From the NCBI RefSeq assembly GCF_013410035.1, contig NZ_JACCBW010000002.1:1472239-1536238 (forward strand): a stretch of DNA of 64,000 nt. Direction: 5' to 3'. Positions within the stretch are counted from its first letter, which is position 1; the number at the start of each line of letters is the position of its first letter. This DNA is from Nocardioides cavernae (GTDB lineage Bacteria; Actinomycetota; Actinomycetes; Propionibacteriales; Nocardioidaceae). A program made the translations under genes and the position numbers. This document shows, piece by piece, positions 9,115 through 17,298 of this stretch. Below the pieces are notes generated by a model. The model had not been told where the DNA came from and searched no databases. It saw only the letters and a program-made list of their open reading frames with translations.

Positions 9115-9638
9115 GACGGGTCCTCCCACCAGTCGCCGAGCAGCTCGCGCATCGCGGCGCCGCCCCGGTGCGCGTGTGCCTTGACCGAGCCGCGCGAGAT
9201 GCCCAGCGCGTCGGCGATCTGCGCCTCCGACCAGTCGAGGTAGTAGCGCAGCACGAGCACCTCCCGCTGGCGGTCCGAGAGCCGGCGCAGCGCCTCCTTC
9301 ACGGCGTCGCGCCGGGCACCGCCGACGGACGGCCCCTCGACCGTGACGTCGCCGAGCGTGCCCCTGCGCACGTGCCGCTCCACGACGGCGCGGTGGCGCA
9401 ACGCCGAGCGGGAGCGGTTCACCACCGCCTGGCGCAGGTAGGCCAGCGCCTTGTCGGGGTCGCGCAGCCGCGCCCACTTCCCGTGCATCGCCACGAACGC
9501 GTCCTGCACGACGTCCTCGGCCGCCGCCTGGTCGTGCACGAGCAGGGCGGAGAGCCGGACGAGCTGGCGCCAGTGCGCGGCGTACAGCTGCTCGACCGCC
9601 TCGTCGGCGCCCGCGCCGCTGAGGTCGGGAGCGCTCAC
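9111..9638 (-). CDS. SigE-family ECF RNA polymerase sigma factor
   Basis: This 175-residue ECF-type sigma factor directs RNA polymerase to specific promoters. Region 2 is at about 15-80 (VEQLYAAHWRQLVRLSALLVHDQAAAEDVVQDAFVAMHGKW). Region 4 is at about 115-170 (LRRLSDRQREVLVLRYYLDWSEAQIADALGISRGSVKAHAHRGGAAMREL). It resembles the SigE/Streptomyces-type subfamily. I chose GTG 9638 because GAGGGAGG lies 6-7 nt upstream of it on the minus strand; in-frame GTGs at 9644 and 9677 are poorer. It heads an operon with the GerMN/Gmad2 membrane protein. A lipoprotein of the same GerMN/Gmad2 architecture lies 76 nt upstream on the same strand. Confidence 0.9.
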   Translation of the reverse strand: MSAPDLSGAGADEAVEQLYAAHWRQLVRLSALLVHDQAAAEDVVQDAFVAMHGKWARLRDPDKALAYLRQAVVNRSRSALRHRAVVERHVRRGTLGDVTVEGPSVGGARRDAVKEALRRLSDRQREVLVLRYYLDWSEAQIADALGISRGSVKAHAHRGGAAMRELLGDWWEDPS

Positions 9639-9714
9639 CGGCACCCTCCCTCGCGGTGGTCTGGTCTGGATGGTCACGCAGTGGGGACGCCCCGGCGCGC
9701 GACCCGGTTGACAG

Positions 9715-10686
9715 CTAGCCGACGGTGATCGTCCTCGTGTCGATCGCGGGTCCGTTGCCCTCGGCCCCGCCGCTGGGGTCGTCGGTCTCGCACTGCACCA
9801 CGACCTCGCCCGTGACGCCGTCGAGCGGGATGTCGACCTGGAACGGGAAGAGCCGGTCCTCGGCCCAGCCCTCGGTCGAGTACGCGACCGTCGTCAGCTC
9901 CTGGCCGTCCTGGAGGAGGCGGCAGGGGCCGGACGCCTCGAACGTGTTGGCGTTGCCCGAGACGGTCAACACGTCCCGGGTGGTCGAGTCGCCCTCGGCG
10001 GGCGCGGTGATGTTGACGAGGTTGAGCGTCTTCATGGGGCTGCCCGCGGTGAACGGGGTCTCGGTGGAGAGGCCGAACAGCGACGGCTCGGTCTCGCTGC
10101 GCTCGATCACGACCGGGACGCGCTCCTGCTGCACGCCCTGCAGCGTGTAGACGAGCTGCTGGAGCGCGAGCCTCGCGGCACGCTTCGACATGCCGTCGGG
10201 GCGCTCGGTGAAGGCGTCGGTCGGGATGTCGACCACCAGCACGCCGTCGGTGGCCTGGACCGACGCGATCTCCATCTGGGGCCAGAGGGTGCGGTAGTCG
10301 GGGTCCTGGGGTGACCCGTTGCCGGCGATGATGCGGGCGGCCTCGGTCAGCGGGTCGCCGTCGACGCGCTGGAACTCCCGGAAGAGCGCCGTGCCGCGCG
10401 GCGCGTCCCCGGCGAAGTAGAGCGGTACGGCCGCGCCCGCCGATTCCTCCGGGGGTGCGTCGGTGGGCTCGTCCGTCGCCGCGTCCGACGGTTCGCCGGT
10501 CGGGGTCGGGTCCTCCGCCGCCGTCGGCGTCCCGGCGGAGGTGGGCTCGCCCGGTTCGTCGGAGACCGGGCGCTTGCCGTCACCCGCGCACCCGGCCAGG
10601 GCGAGGACGAGGGCGAGCGGCGCGAGGACGGCGAGCGCGCCGGCGCCGGTCCGGCGGCGCGCGGGACGACGGGTGGGGAAGGTCAT
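9715..10686 (-). CDS. GerMN/Gmad2-domain lipoprotein
   Basis: This 323-residue lipoprotein has an Arg-rich N-terminus, a hydrophobic stretch and the lipobox LALAGC (C33). A Thr/Pro/Glu-rich linker covers about 36-90. A GerMN domain (VPLYFAGDAPRGTALFREFQRVDGD, then KRAARLALQQLVYTLQGVQQERVPV) and a Gmad2 Ig-like domain (TVSGNANTFEASGPCRLLQDGQ, PFQVDIPLDGVTGEVVVQCETDDPSGG) follow. It is a clear paralogue of the anti-sigma-like protein two genes downstream. ATG 10686 is chosen because TAGCGT (complement of 10694-10699) lies 7 nt upstream. Family members occur in spore germination GerM, but their role in non-sporulating actinobacteria is unknown; mycobacterial LpqB shares the architecture. Confidence 0.85.
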   Translation of the reverse strand: MTFPTRRPARRRTGAGALAVLAPLALVLALAGCAGDGKRPVSDEPGEPTSAGTPTAAEDPTPTGEPSDAATDEPTDAPPEESAGAAVPLYFAGDAPRGTALFREFQRVDGDPLTEAARIIAGNGSPQDPDYRTLWPQMEIASVQATDGVLVVDIPTDAFTERPDGMSKRAARLALQQLVYTLQGVQQERVPVVIERSETEPSLFGLSTETPFTAGSPMKTLNLVNITAPAEGDSTTRDVLTVSGNANTFEASGPCRLLQDGQELTTVAYSTEGWAEDRLFPFQVDIPLDGVTGEVVVQCETDDPSGGAEGNGPAIDTRTITVG

Positions 10687-10760
10687 GCGGGTCACGCTAG
10701 TTGGACGCGCGCCTCGTCCGTCCGGTCACACGCCGCGCGGAGCGGCCCTAGGCTGGTGCG

Positions 10761-11114
10761 ATGAGCGCCACGTCGGACGACTGCATCTTCTGCACCATCA
10801 TCGCGGGGGAGGTCCCCGCCGACGTCCTCGGCCGGAGCGAGCACGCCATCGCGTTCAAGGACCTCAACCCGCAGGCGCCGTTCCACGCGCTGGTCGTGCC
10901 GCTCGACCACCACGAGAACGCCGCCGCGTCGGCCGCCGCCGACCCCGCCACGCTGGGCCACCTGGTGACGCTCGCCGACGAGGTCGCCACGGCGTCGGGG
11001 AACCCGGACTACCGCCTGATCGCCAACACCGGCGCCGGCGCGGGGCAGACCGTGTTCCACACCCACCTGCACGTCCTCGGCGGTTCCGCGCGCCTGACCG
11101 AGCACCTCGTCTGA
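10761..11114 (+). CDS. HIT family protein (histidine triad nucleotide-binding)
   Basis: This 117-residue HIT protein of the Hint branch hydrolyses nucleoside phosphoramidates or similar AMP conjugates. Near the N-terminus CIFCTIIAGEVPADVL matches the CxxC-containing Hint start. FHALVVPLDHHENA is the central segment. HTHLHVLGG at about 102-110 is the HxHxHxx triad, with T in place of the first spacer hydrophobic residue. TAGGCT at 10749-10754 is exactly 6 nt before the ATG, predicting a leaderless transcript. Its stop overlaps the start of the next gene (TGATG), so the copper monooxygenase-like lipoprotein is translationally coupled. Confidence 0.9.
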   Translation: MSATSDDCIFCTIIAGEVPADVLGRSEHAIAFKDLNPQAPFHALVVPLDHHENAAASAAADPATLGHLVTLADEVATASGNPDYRLIANTGAGAGQTVFHTHLHVLGGSARLTEHLV

Positions 11115-12364
11115 TGCCGACGCGTCCGAGGCGTACGCGCCGCGCCCTCGCCACCCTGCTGGCCGCGGGCCTGCTGGCGCTCTCGGCGTGCGGCGGCTCC
11201 GACGGACGCGCCACCCAGCCGGCCGAGCCAGCCTCCCAGCCCGCCGCCGGACCAGCCCCCGAACCCGCCTCCGAGCCCGGTGCCGAGCCGCCGGCGGAGC
11301 CCGAGGGCGCCGGGCACGGTGGGCACTACGCCGAACCGGCCCGGTCGAAGCCGCTGCGGGCGGGGGAGACGCGCGAGACCATCGCGATGCCGGGCAGCTA
11401 CACCCCGTCGGCGCCCTACGGCACGGGCACCGACGACTACCGGTGCTTCCTCCTCGACCCCCAGCTGGAGCGCGACACCTGGCTGACCGGCACCCAGGTG
11501 CTGCCCGGCAACCCCGAGGTCGTGCACCACGTGATCCTCTTCCAGGTCCCGCCCGGGCAGGTCGCGGCGGCCGAGGCCAAGGACGCCGCGGAGGAGGACG
11601 AGGGCTGGACCTGCTTCGGCGGCACCGGCCTCGACCGGTTCCAGGACGTCGACAACTCGTCGTGGATCGGTGCGTGGGCGCCGGGCGGCACCGAGACGGT
11701 GACCAAGCCCGGCTTCGGCACCCGCCTGGCGAAGGGGAGCCGGATCGTGATGCAGGTGCACTACAACCTGCTCGCCGGCCAGCAGCCCGACACCTCCGCC
11801 GCCCAGCTGCGCCTCGCGCCCGGGAAGCGCGACTACGAGGCCCTCACCACGATGCTCCTCCCGGCGCCGGTGGAGCTGCCGTGCCGGCCCCGGCACTCCG
11901 ACGGGGCGCTCTGCGAGCGCGCCGCCGCCCTGGCCGACGTCAAGGAGCGCTTCGGCGCCGAGGGCAACACCGCCGACCTGCTGCACCTGCTGTGCGGCGG
12001 GGAGCCGCAGGCGGGCGAGGTGCAGTCGTGCGTACGCACGCTGGGGGAGCCGATCACGATCCACGGGGTCGCCGGCCACATGCACCTCCTGGGCCGCTCG
12101 ATCAGGATCGAGGTCAACCCCGGCACGCCGCAGGCCAGGACCGTCCTCGACATCCCGGTGTGGGACTTCGACGACCAGGGCAGCCGGCCGATCGACCCCG
12201 TCCGGCTCGAGCCGTTCGAGCAGGTCGAGGTCACCTGTCGGCACGTGCAGTGGCTGCGCGACCGGCTGCCCTCCTTCGAGGGACAGCCCGACCGCTACGT
12301 CGTCTGGGGCGAGGGCACGACCGACGAGATGTGCCTCGGGATGCTGCAGGTCACCCACCCCTGA
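11114..12364 (+). CDS. Copper type II monooxygenase-like lipoprotein
   Basis: This 416-residue protein has a lipoprotein signal (LLALSAC, C26) and a Pro/Ala/Glu linker to about residue 72. The rest resembles the two-domain copper type II ascorbate-dependent monooxygenases (peptidylglycine and dopamine beta-monooxygenase family). VVHHVILFQVP supplies a His pair, VMQVHYNL another His, HMHLLGRS the HxH pair, and TTDEMCLGML the Met. Together these resemble the ligands of the two copper sites. Eukaryotic members hydroxylate aliphatic carbons outside or in the lumen of the cell; bacterial substrates are unknown. It is coupled to the HIT gene by a TGATG overlap. Copper binding is inferred from the motifs. 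Confidence 0.75.
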   Translation: MPTRPRRTRRALATLLAAGLLALSACGGSDGRATQPAEPASQPAAGPAPEPASEPGAEPPAEPEGAGHGGHYAEPARSKPLRAGETRETIAMPGSYTPSAPYGTGTDDYRCFLLDPQLERDTWLTGTQVLPGNPEVVHHVILFQVPPGQVAAAEAKDAAEEDEGWTCFGGTGLDRFQDVDNSSWIGAWAPGGTETVTKPGFGTRLAKGSRIVMQVHYNLLAGQQPDTSAAQLRLAPGKRDYEALTTMLLPAPVELPCRPRHSDGALCERAAALADVKERFGAEGNTADLLHLLCGGEPQAGEVQSCVRTLGEPITIHGVAGHMHLLGRSIRIEVNPGTPQARTVLDIPVWDFDDQGSRPIDPVRLEPFEQVEVTCRHVQWLRDRLPSFEGQPDRYVVWGEGTTDEMCLGMLQVTHP

Positions 12365-12460
12365 CCGGGGTCCCGCCCATCGAGGTGGGCCGTACGCCGC
12401 CCGCTCGGTAGCATGGAGGGGCTCTGCCACCGACCCGGAAGGCCGCCCGCTCGGGCATCC

Positions 12461-13504
12461 ATGACTGAGACGAACACCCCGCAGGAGAAGCCGACGCACA
12501 CCGTCGTCGTTCCCAACAGCATCGACATGGTCTCGGTCCTCGGTCCGGGTGACGAGCACCTGCGGCTCATCGAGCGGGCCTTCCAGGCCGACGTCCACGT
12601 CCGCGGCAACCGGATCACCCTCGCCGGCGAGTCCGCCGAGGTGGCGATGGCCGAGCGGCTGCTCGACGAGGTCGTGACACTCGTCCGCACCGGCCAGGGC
12701 ATCACCGGTGAGACCGTCGAGCGGATCATCCAGATGCTGCGCACGGAGACGCAGGAGCGCCCGGCCGACGTGCTGAGCCTCAACATCCTCTCCAACCGCG
12801 GCCGCACGATCCGCCCCAAGACGCTCAACCAGAAGCGCTACGTCGAGTCGATCGACAAGTCCACGATCACGTTCGGCATCGGCCCCGCCGGCACCGGCAA
12901 GACCTACCTCGCGATGGCCAAGGCCGTGCAGGCCCTGCAGGCCAAGGAGGTCAACCGGATCATCCTGAGCCGTCCTGCCGTCGAGGCGGGGGAGCGGCTC
13001 GGCTTCCTGCCCGGCACGCTGAGCGAGAAGATCGACCCCTACCTGCGCCCGCTCTACGACGCGCTGCACGACATGGTCGACCCGGAGACGATCCCCAAGC
13101 TGCTGGCCGCCGGCACGATCGAGGTCGCGCCGCTGGCGTTCCTGCGCGGACGCTCGCTCAACGACTCCTTCATCATCCTCGACGAGGCGCAGAACACGAC
13201 GCCCGAGCAGATGAAGATGTTCCTGACCCGCCTCGGCTTCGGCTCGCGGATCGTCGTCACCGGCGACACCAGCCAGGTCGACCTGCCCTCGGGCACGCAG
13301 TCGGGCCTCCGGGTCGTCGAGGGCATCCTCGAGGGCGTCGACGACATCACGTTCTGCCGGTTGACCGGGACCGACGTCGTCCGGCACCGCCTGGTCGGCA
13401 GGATCGTGGAGGCCTACGAGGTCCACGACGCCGAGCGTGAGGCCGACCGCCCGAAGCCCACGACCGCCAAGGGTCCGCGCGACCGCTCCCGGGGCCCGCG
13501 ATGA
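12461..13504 (+). CDS. phoH: PhoH-family ATPase/RNA-binding protein
   Basis: This 347-residue protein has a small KH/Jag-like N-terminal region (about 15-100) followed by the PhoH ATPase domain. The Walker A GPAGTGKT is at 141-148, then RPAVEAGERLGFLPG and the Walker B-like SFIILDEAQNTTPEQMKMFLTRLG with GSRIVVTGDTSQVDL. PhoH proteins are linked to RNA handling and usually sit next to ybeY. I chose ATG 12461; the open frame to 12413 adds 16 residues with no family likeness. Its stop overlaps the ybeY ATG, starting the conserved phoH-ybeY-corC operon. Confidence 0.92.
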   Translation: MTETNTPQEKPTHTVVVPNSIDMVSVLGPGDEHLRLIERAFQADVHVRGNRITLAGESAEVAMAERLLDEVVTLVRTGQGITGETVERIIQMLRTETQERPADVLSLNILSNRGRTIRPKTLNQKRYVESIDKSTITFGIGPAGTGKTYLAMAKAVQALQAKEVNRIILSRPAVEAGERLGFLPGTLSEKIDPYLRPLYDALHDMVDPETIPKLLAAGTIEVAPLAFLRGRSLNDSFIILDEAQNTTPEQMKMFLTRLGFGSRIVVTGDTSQVDLPSGTQSGLRVVEGILEGVDDITFCRLTGTDVVRHRLVGRIVEAYEVHDAEREADRPKPTTAKGPRDRSRGPR

Positions 13505-13962
13505 GCATCGAGGTCCTCAACGAGTCCGGCCTCGACGTCGACGTACGCCGCCTGTCGCGCCTCGCGCGCTTCGTGATGGACGAGATGCGGGTGCACCCGC
13601 AGGCCGAGCTGTGCATCAAGGCCGTCGACGAGGACACCATCGCCGGGCTCAACGAGCAGTGGATGGAGAAGGAGGGGCCGACCGACGTCCTCGCCTTCCC
13701 GATGGACGAGCTGCGGCCCGGCAAGGTCAACGAGGAGCCCGAGGAGGGGGTCCTCGGCGACCTCGTGCTGGCGCCGTCCGTCGCCGAGCGCCAGGGCGAC
13801 GAGGCCGGTCACGGTCGCGAGGCCGAGATCGACCTGCTGACCGTGCACGGCATCCTGCACCTCCTCGGCTACGACCACGCCGAGCCCGAGGAGCACGCGG
13901 TGATGTTCGGGCTGCAGGGCGAGCTGCTCGACAAGTGGCGCGCCGCTCCCGAGCGCGCCTGA
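13501..13962 (+). CDS. ybeY: Endoribonuclease YbeY
   Basis: This 153-residue zinc-dependent endoribonuclease is needed for 16S rRNA 3' maturation and ribosome quality control. The metal site HGILHLLGYDH is intact at residues 116-126 (H116, H120, H126). EGPTDVLAFPMDE and LGDLVLAPSVAERQ are the other conserved blocks. The ATG overlaps the phoH stop (ATGA). corC starts 10 nt after its end, giving the standard operon. The length is normal for the family. Confidence 0.95.
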   Translation: MSIEVLNESGLDVDVRRLSRLARFVMDEMRVHPQAELCIKAVDEDTIAGLNEQWMEKEGPTDVLAFPMDELRPGKVNEEPEEGVLGDLVLAPSVAERQGDEAGHGREAEIDLLTVHGILHLLGYDHAEPEEHAVMFGLQGELLDKWRAAPERA

Positions 13963-13972
13963 CCGGGCCGAG

Positions 13973-15289
13973 ATGACCGCCGACATCTGGCAGCTCGGCT
14001 CCGCCGCCCTGCTGGTGCTGCTCGCCGGGCTGTTCTCCGCCGCCGACGCTGCGCTCGCGAGCTTCTCCCGGGCCCGCGCCGAGGAGCTGCGGGCCGAGGG
14101 GCGCGCCGGGGCCGTACGCCTCGTGGCGCTGCTCGACGACCCGACCCGCTACCTCAACACCGCGCTGATGCTGCGGCTGCTGTGCGAGATCAGCGCGATC
14201 GTGCTGGTCGCGACGTGGGCCCGCGACGCCTACCACGGCTCGCCGGTGCCGACCTTCCTGACGACCATCGGCGTGATGCTGGTCGTGTCCTTCGTCGTGA
14301 TCGGCGTCGCGCCGCGCACCATCGGCCGTCAGCACGACGCGTCGGTCGCGCTCGCCTCGGCGGGCCCGCTCTCGCTGGTCACCACGATCCTCGGACCGGT
14401 CCCGGCGCTGCTGATCATGCTGGGCAACGCGATCACCCCCGGCAAGGGCTTCAGCGAGGGGCCGTTCTCGACCGAGACCGAGCTGCGCGAGCTCGTCGAC
14501 CTCGCCGAGGCGTCGGCGGTCATCGAGTCGGGCGAGCGCCGGATGATCCACTCGGTCTTCGAGCTCGGCGACACCATCACCCGCGAGGTGATGGTCCCGC
14601 GTCCCGACGTCGTCTACATCGAGCGCCACAAGAACCTGCGCCAGACCCTCTCGCTGTTCCTGCGCAGCGGCTACTCCCGGATCCCGGTGGTCGACGAGAA
14701 CCTCGACGACATCGTCGGCATGGCCTACCTCAAGGACCTGGTCCGCAGGGACTTCGAGGCGCCCGACGTGGAGTTCACCCAGCGCGTCGACGAGGTGATG
14801 CGCCCGGTCCACTACGTGCCCGACTCCAAGCCGGTCGACGCGCTGCTCACCGAGCTCCAGGCCCGCCGTCAGCACATCGCCGTCGTGGTCGACGAGTACG
14901 GCGGCACCGCCGGCCTGATCACCATCGAGGACGTGCTCGAGGAGATCGTCGGCGAGATCACCGACGAGTACGACGCCGAGGAGGTCGAGGTCGAGCACGT
15001 GGACGGTGGGGCGATCCGGGTGTCCTCCCGCTACCCCGTCGACGACCTCGACGAGCTCGTCGGCTTCCCCGTCGAGGACGACGACGTCGACAGCGTCGGG
15101 GGCCTGATGGCCAAGCACCTCGGCAAGGTCCCGATCCCCGGCTCCGTGGTGGAGTGCCACGGCCTGCGGCTCGAGGCCGAGCGCGCCACCGGCCGGCGCA
15201 ACAAGATCGAGACCGTGCTCGTGACCGTGCTGGGCATCGAGGGCGAGGACGCCGACGACGCGTCCGCGGTCAGCTCCTCCGGGCGCTGA
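13973..15289 (+). CDS. CorC/HlyC-family membrane protein with CBS pair (CNNM-like transporter)
   Basis: This 438-residue protein has an N-terminal CNNM (DUF21) domain with three to four transmembrane helices (about 7-150). A CBS pair occupies about 200-330 (REVMVPRPDVVYIERHKNLRQTLSLFLRSGYSRIPVVDENLDDIVGMAYLKDL and IAVVVDEYGGTAGLITIEDVLEEIVGEITDEYD). A CorC_HlyC C-terminal domain ends at about 425. The family is associated with Mg2+/Co2+ efflux or homeostasis. It is the third gene of the phoH-ybeY-corC operon. Its last 20 nt overlap the 3' end of the convergent methyltransferase gene, where the usual downstream partners have been displaced. Confidence 0.9.
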   Translation: MTADIWQLGSAALLVLLAGLFSAADAALASFSRARAEELRAEGRAGAVRLVALLDDPTRYLNTALMLRLLCEISAIVLVATWARDAYHGSPVPTFLTTIGVMLVVSFVVIGVAPRTIGRQHDASVALASAGPLSLVTTILGPVPALLIMLGNAITPGKGFSEGPFSTETELRELVDLAEASAVIESGERRMIHSVFELGDTITREVMVPRPDVVYIERHKNLRQTLSLFLRSGYSRIPVVDENLDDIVGMAYLKDLVRRDFEAPDVEFTQRVDEVMRPVHYVPDSKPVDALLTELQARRQHIAVVVDEYGGTAGLITIEDVLEEIVGEITDEYDAEEVEVEHVDGGAIRVSSRYPVDDLDELVGFPVEDDDVDSVGGLMAKHLGKVPIPGSVVECHGLRLEAERATGRRNKIETVLVTVLGIEGEDADDASAVSSSGR

Positions 15290-16100
15290 CCAGCACGTAC
15301 TCCCAGCGCATGCGGCCACCGCCCTCGTCCGCCCCGGCGGCGAGCGCGTCGAGGGCGGCGTCGAGCTCGGCCACGCGGTCCGGCTGGCCGCTCAGGGCGC
15401 GGTACGCCATCAGGGTCGGCCCGTAGTTCTCGCGGAAGTAGTCCCGGAAGTCCGTCGGCCCGGGGAACAGGTCGACCTCGACGTGGTCGCGGACGAAGGC
15501 GAGGTCCGTCACCCGGTCGCCGAGCAGCCCGCGGACGTGCTCCTCGCTGCCCCACAGCGGGGGCGGCTGCACCCCCGCGGGCGGCGGCGGCACGAAGTCG
15601 CGCATCGTCGCGAACAACCGCCCGATGAATCCCTCGGGGGTCCAGCTGAGGACGCCGAGACGGCCGCCCGGGCGGAGCACCCGTACCAGCTCGTCGGCGG
15701 CCGCCTGGTGGTGCGGGGCGAACATCACGCCCACGACGCTCATCACCACGTCGTACGACGCGTCCGGCCACGGCAGGGCCTCGGCGTCCGCGACGACCCA
15801 CTCGACCGGCGCGTCCGGATGGGCGGTGCGCCCGGCCTCGAGCAGCTCCGGGGTGAGGTCCGAGGCGACGACACGGGCGCCGGCCCGGGCGGCCGGCACG
15901 GCGGCGTTCCCGCTGCCCGCCGCGACGTCGAGCACGCGCTCGCCGGCCGCGGGGGCGAGCCGTGCGGCGATCCGCTCGCCGAGGACCGGGATCACCTCAC
16001 GGGCGACGCGGTCGTAGTGGCTCGAGGCCCACATGGCGCGGTGCTTCTGCTTCAGCTGCTCGTCGTCGGCGCGCGGGGTCGTGCTGGTCGTGCTGGTCAT
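15270..16100 (-). CDS. Class I SAM-dependent methyltransferase (UbiE-like)
   Basis: This 276-residue Rossmann methyltransferase has motif I VLDVAAGSGNAA at 56-67, motif II VVASDLTPELLEAGR, motif III VEWVVADAEALPWPDASYDVVMSVVGVMFAPH and post-motif VLRPGGRLGVLSWTPEGF. This is the pattern of UbiE/COQ5-like small-molecule methylases; the substrate is unknown. GGAAGGACC lies just upstream of the ATG at 16100. It is divergent from the HxlR regulator across about 124 nt and convergent with corC, overlapping it by 20 nt. The pair looks inserted between corC and the deaminase-like gene. Confidence 0.85.
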   Translation of the reverse strand: MTSTTSTTPRADDEQLKQKHRAMWASSHYDRVAREVIPVLGERIAARLAPAAGERVLDVAAGSGNAAVPAARAGARVVASDLTPELLEAGRTAHPDAPVEWVVADAEALPWPDASYDVVMSVVGVMFAPHHQAAADELVRVLRPGGRLGVLSWTPEGFIGRLFATMRDFVPPPPAGVQPPPLWGSEEHVRGLLGDRVTDLAFVRDHVEVDLFPGPTDFRDYFRENYGPTLMAYRALSGQPDRVAELDAALDALAAGADEGGGRMRWEYVLVSARRS

Positions 16101-16224
16101 CCGTCGGTCCTTCCCCTGTGTCCCATCCCTCCCTGGGTGGTGGACCCGACGCTAGGACTGCTGGTCCGGACCGACGAGTGCACGATCTGTACCACCGGCG
16201 GTGCCCAGGCGTAGCGTGCGCCGC

Positions 16225-16917
16225 ATGGGCGCGAGCTATCGCCAGTTCTGCCCCGTCAGCAAGGCCATGGAGCTGCTCGACGAGCGCTGGACCCTGCTCG
16301 TCGTGCGGGAGCTGATCCTCGGCAGCGAGCACTTCAACGACCTGCGACGCGGCCTGCCGCGGATGTCCCCGAGCCTGCTGTCCCGGCGGCTCCAGCAGCT
16401 CTCCCGGGCGGGTGTCGTGGAGCGTGTGGAGGCCGACGGACAGGTGCGCTACCGGCTGACGGGTGCGGGCGAGGAGCTGCGACCCGTGGTCGAGGCGCTC
16501 GGCGTGTGGGGCACCCGCTGGATCCCCGACCTCGGGGACCCCGACCTCGACCCCAAGCTGCTGCTGTGGGACATGCACCGCAACGTCGACCACGACCGCG
16601 TCCCCCCGCGACGCACCGTGGTGTCGTTCGAGTTCGCCGACCTCGGACCCCGCCTGGCCCGGTGGTGGCTGGTGCTCTCGCCGGACGACGCGGACGTGTG
16701 CGACGTCGACCCGGGGGACGAGCCCGTCGCGCTGGTGCTGACGTCGCTGCGCACGCTCACCGAGGTCTGGCGCGGTGACCGCACCTGGGCCGGCGCCGTC
16801 GGCGACGACTCGTTGCGCGTCGTGGCGAGCCGCGACGTCGCCGGCGCGCTGCCGGGCTGGTTCCTGCTGTCGCCCTTCGCCCGAGTGCCGAGGCCGCGCG
16901 AGGGGAGCGTCTCCTAG
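16225..16917 (+). CDS. HxlR-family winged-helix transcriptional regulator
   Basis: This 230-residue protein has an N-terminal HxlR winged helix (about 1-100): CPVSKAMELLDERWTLLVVRELILGSEHFNDLRRGLPRMSPSLLSRRLQQLSRAGVV. The conserved early Cys used for electrophile or redox sensing in some HxlR proteins is present (C9). The extra C-terminal domain (about 110-225) has SCP2/sterol carrier-like composition and occurs in longer actinobacterial members. I chose ATG 16225, which has TAGCGT 7 nt upstream (16212-16217), over GTG 16201. It is divergent from the methyltransferase, which it may regulate. Its stop codon TAG forms part of the next gene's -10. Confidence 0.85.
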   Translation: MGASYRQFCPVSKAMELLDERWTLLVVRELILGSEHFNDLRRGLPRMSPSLLSRRLQQLSRAGVVERVEADGQVRYRLTGAGEELRPVVEALGVWGTRWIPDLGDPDLDPKLLLWDMHRNVDHDRVPPRRTVVSFEFADLGPRLARWWLVLSPDDADVCDVDPGDEPVALVLTSLRTLTEVWRGDRTWAGAVGDDSLRVVASRDVAGALPGWFLLSPFARVPRPREGSVS

Positions 16918-16926
16918 GGTGGCGCC

Positions 16927-17298
16927 ATGAGCGACGACCTGCCCGACCCCGAGGAGACGCTCGCGGCCGAGGACGCCAAGCTGGTGACCCTGGCCCGGGC
17001 CACCCGCGCCCGCGCCCGCGCGGTGCAGGGCGCAGCGGTGCGTGACCGCGACGGTCGGACGTACGCCGCCGCGAGCGTCGACCTGGCCCACCTCACGCTG
17101 TCCGCGCTCGACGTCTGCGTCGCGATGGCGGTGTCCTCGGCCTCCTCCGGGCTCGAGGCGGCCGTCGTGCTGCTCGACGGTGAGACCGACGAGGTCGACG
17201 TCCGCGCGGCCACCGACTTCGCCGGACCGGGCGTGCCGGTCCTGGTCGGGGACGGTCGGGGACGGATCCGCACGCGGCTCGCGACCGGCGGAGCATGA
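16927..17298 (+). CDS. Cytidine deaminase-like protein lacking catalytic motifs
   Basis: This 123-residue protein holds the syntenic position of M. tuberculosis Rv2365c between corC and era. The fold-level pattern of a small cytidine deaminase is visible (VQGAAVRDRDGRTYAAASVDLAHLTLSALDVCVAMAVSSASSGLEAAVVL). However, the catalytic HAE and the PCxxC zinc motif are absent and there is only one cysteine, so it cannot be an active zinc deaminase. TAGGGT at 16915-16920 lies exactly 6 nt before the ATG and overlaps the HxlR stop, so it probably has its own leaderless mRNA. Its function is unknown; a structural or regulatory role near era is possible. Confidence 0.65.
   Translation: MSDDLPDPEETLAAEDAKLVTLARATRARARAVQGAAVRDRDGRTYAAASVDLAHLTLSALDVCVAMAVSSASSGLEAAVVLLDGETDEVDVRAATDFAGPGVPVLVGDGRGRIRTRLATGGA

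Noticed and set aside
16201..16224. GTG 16201 as the HxlR start
   Set aside because: It would place the gene start upstream of the TAGCGT promoter hexamer; ATG 16225 has the leaderless spacing.
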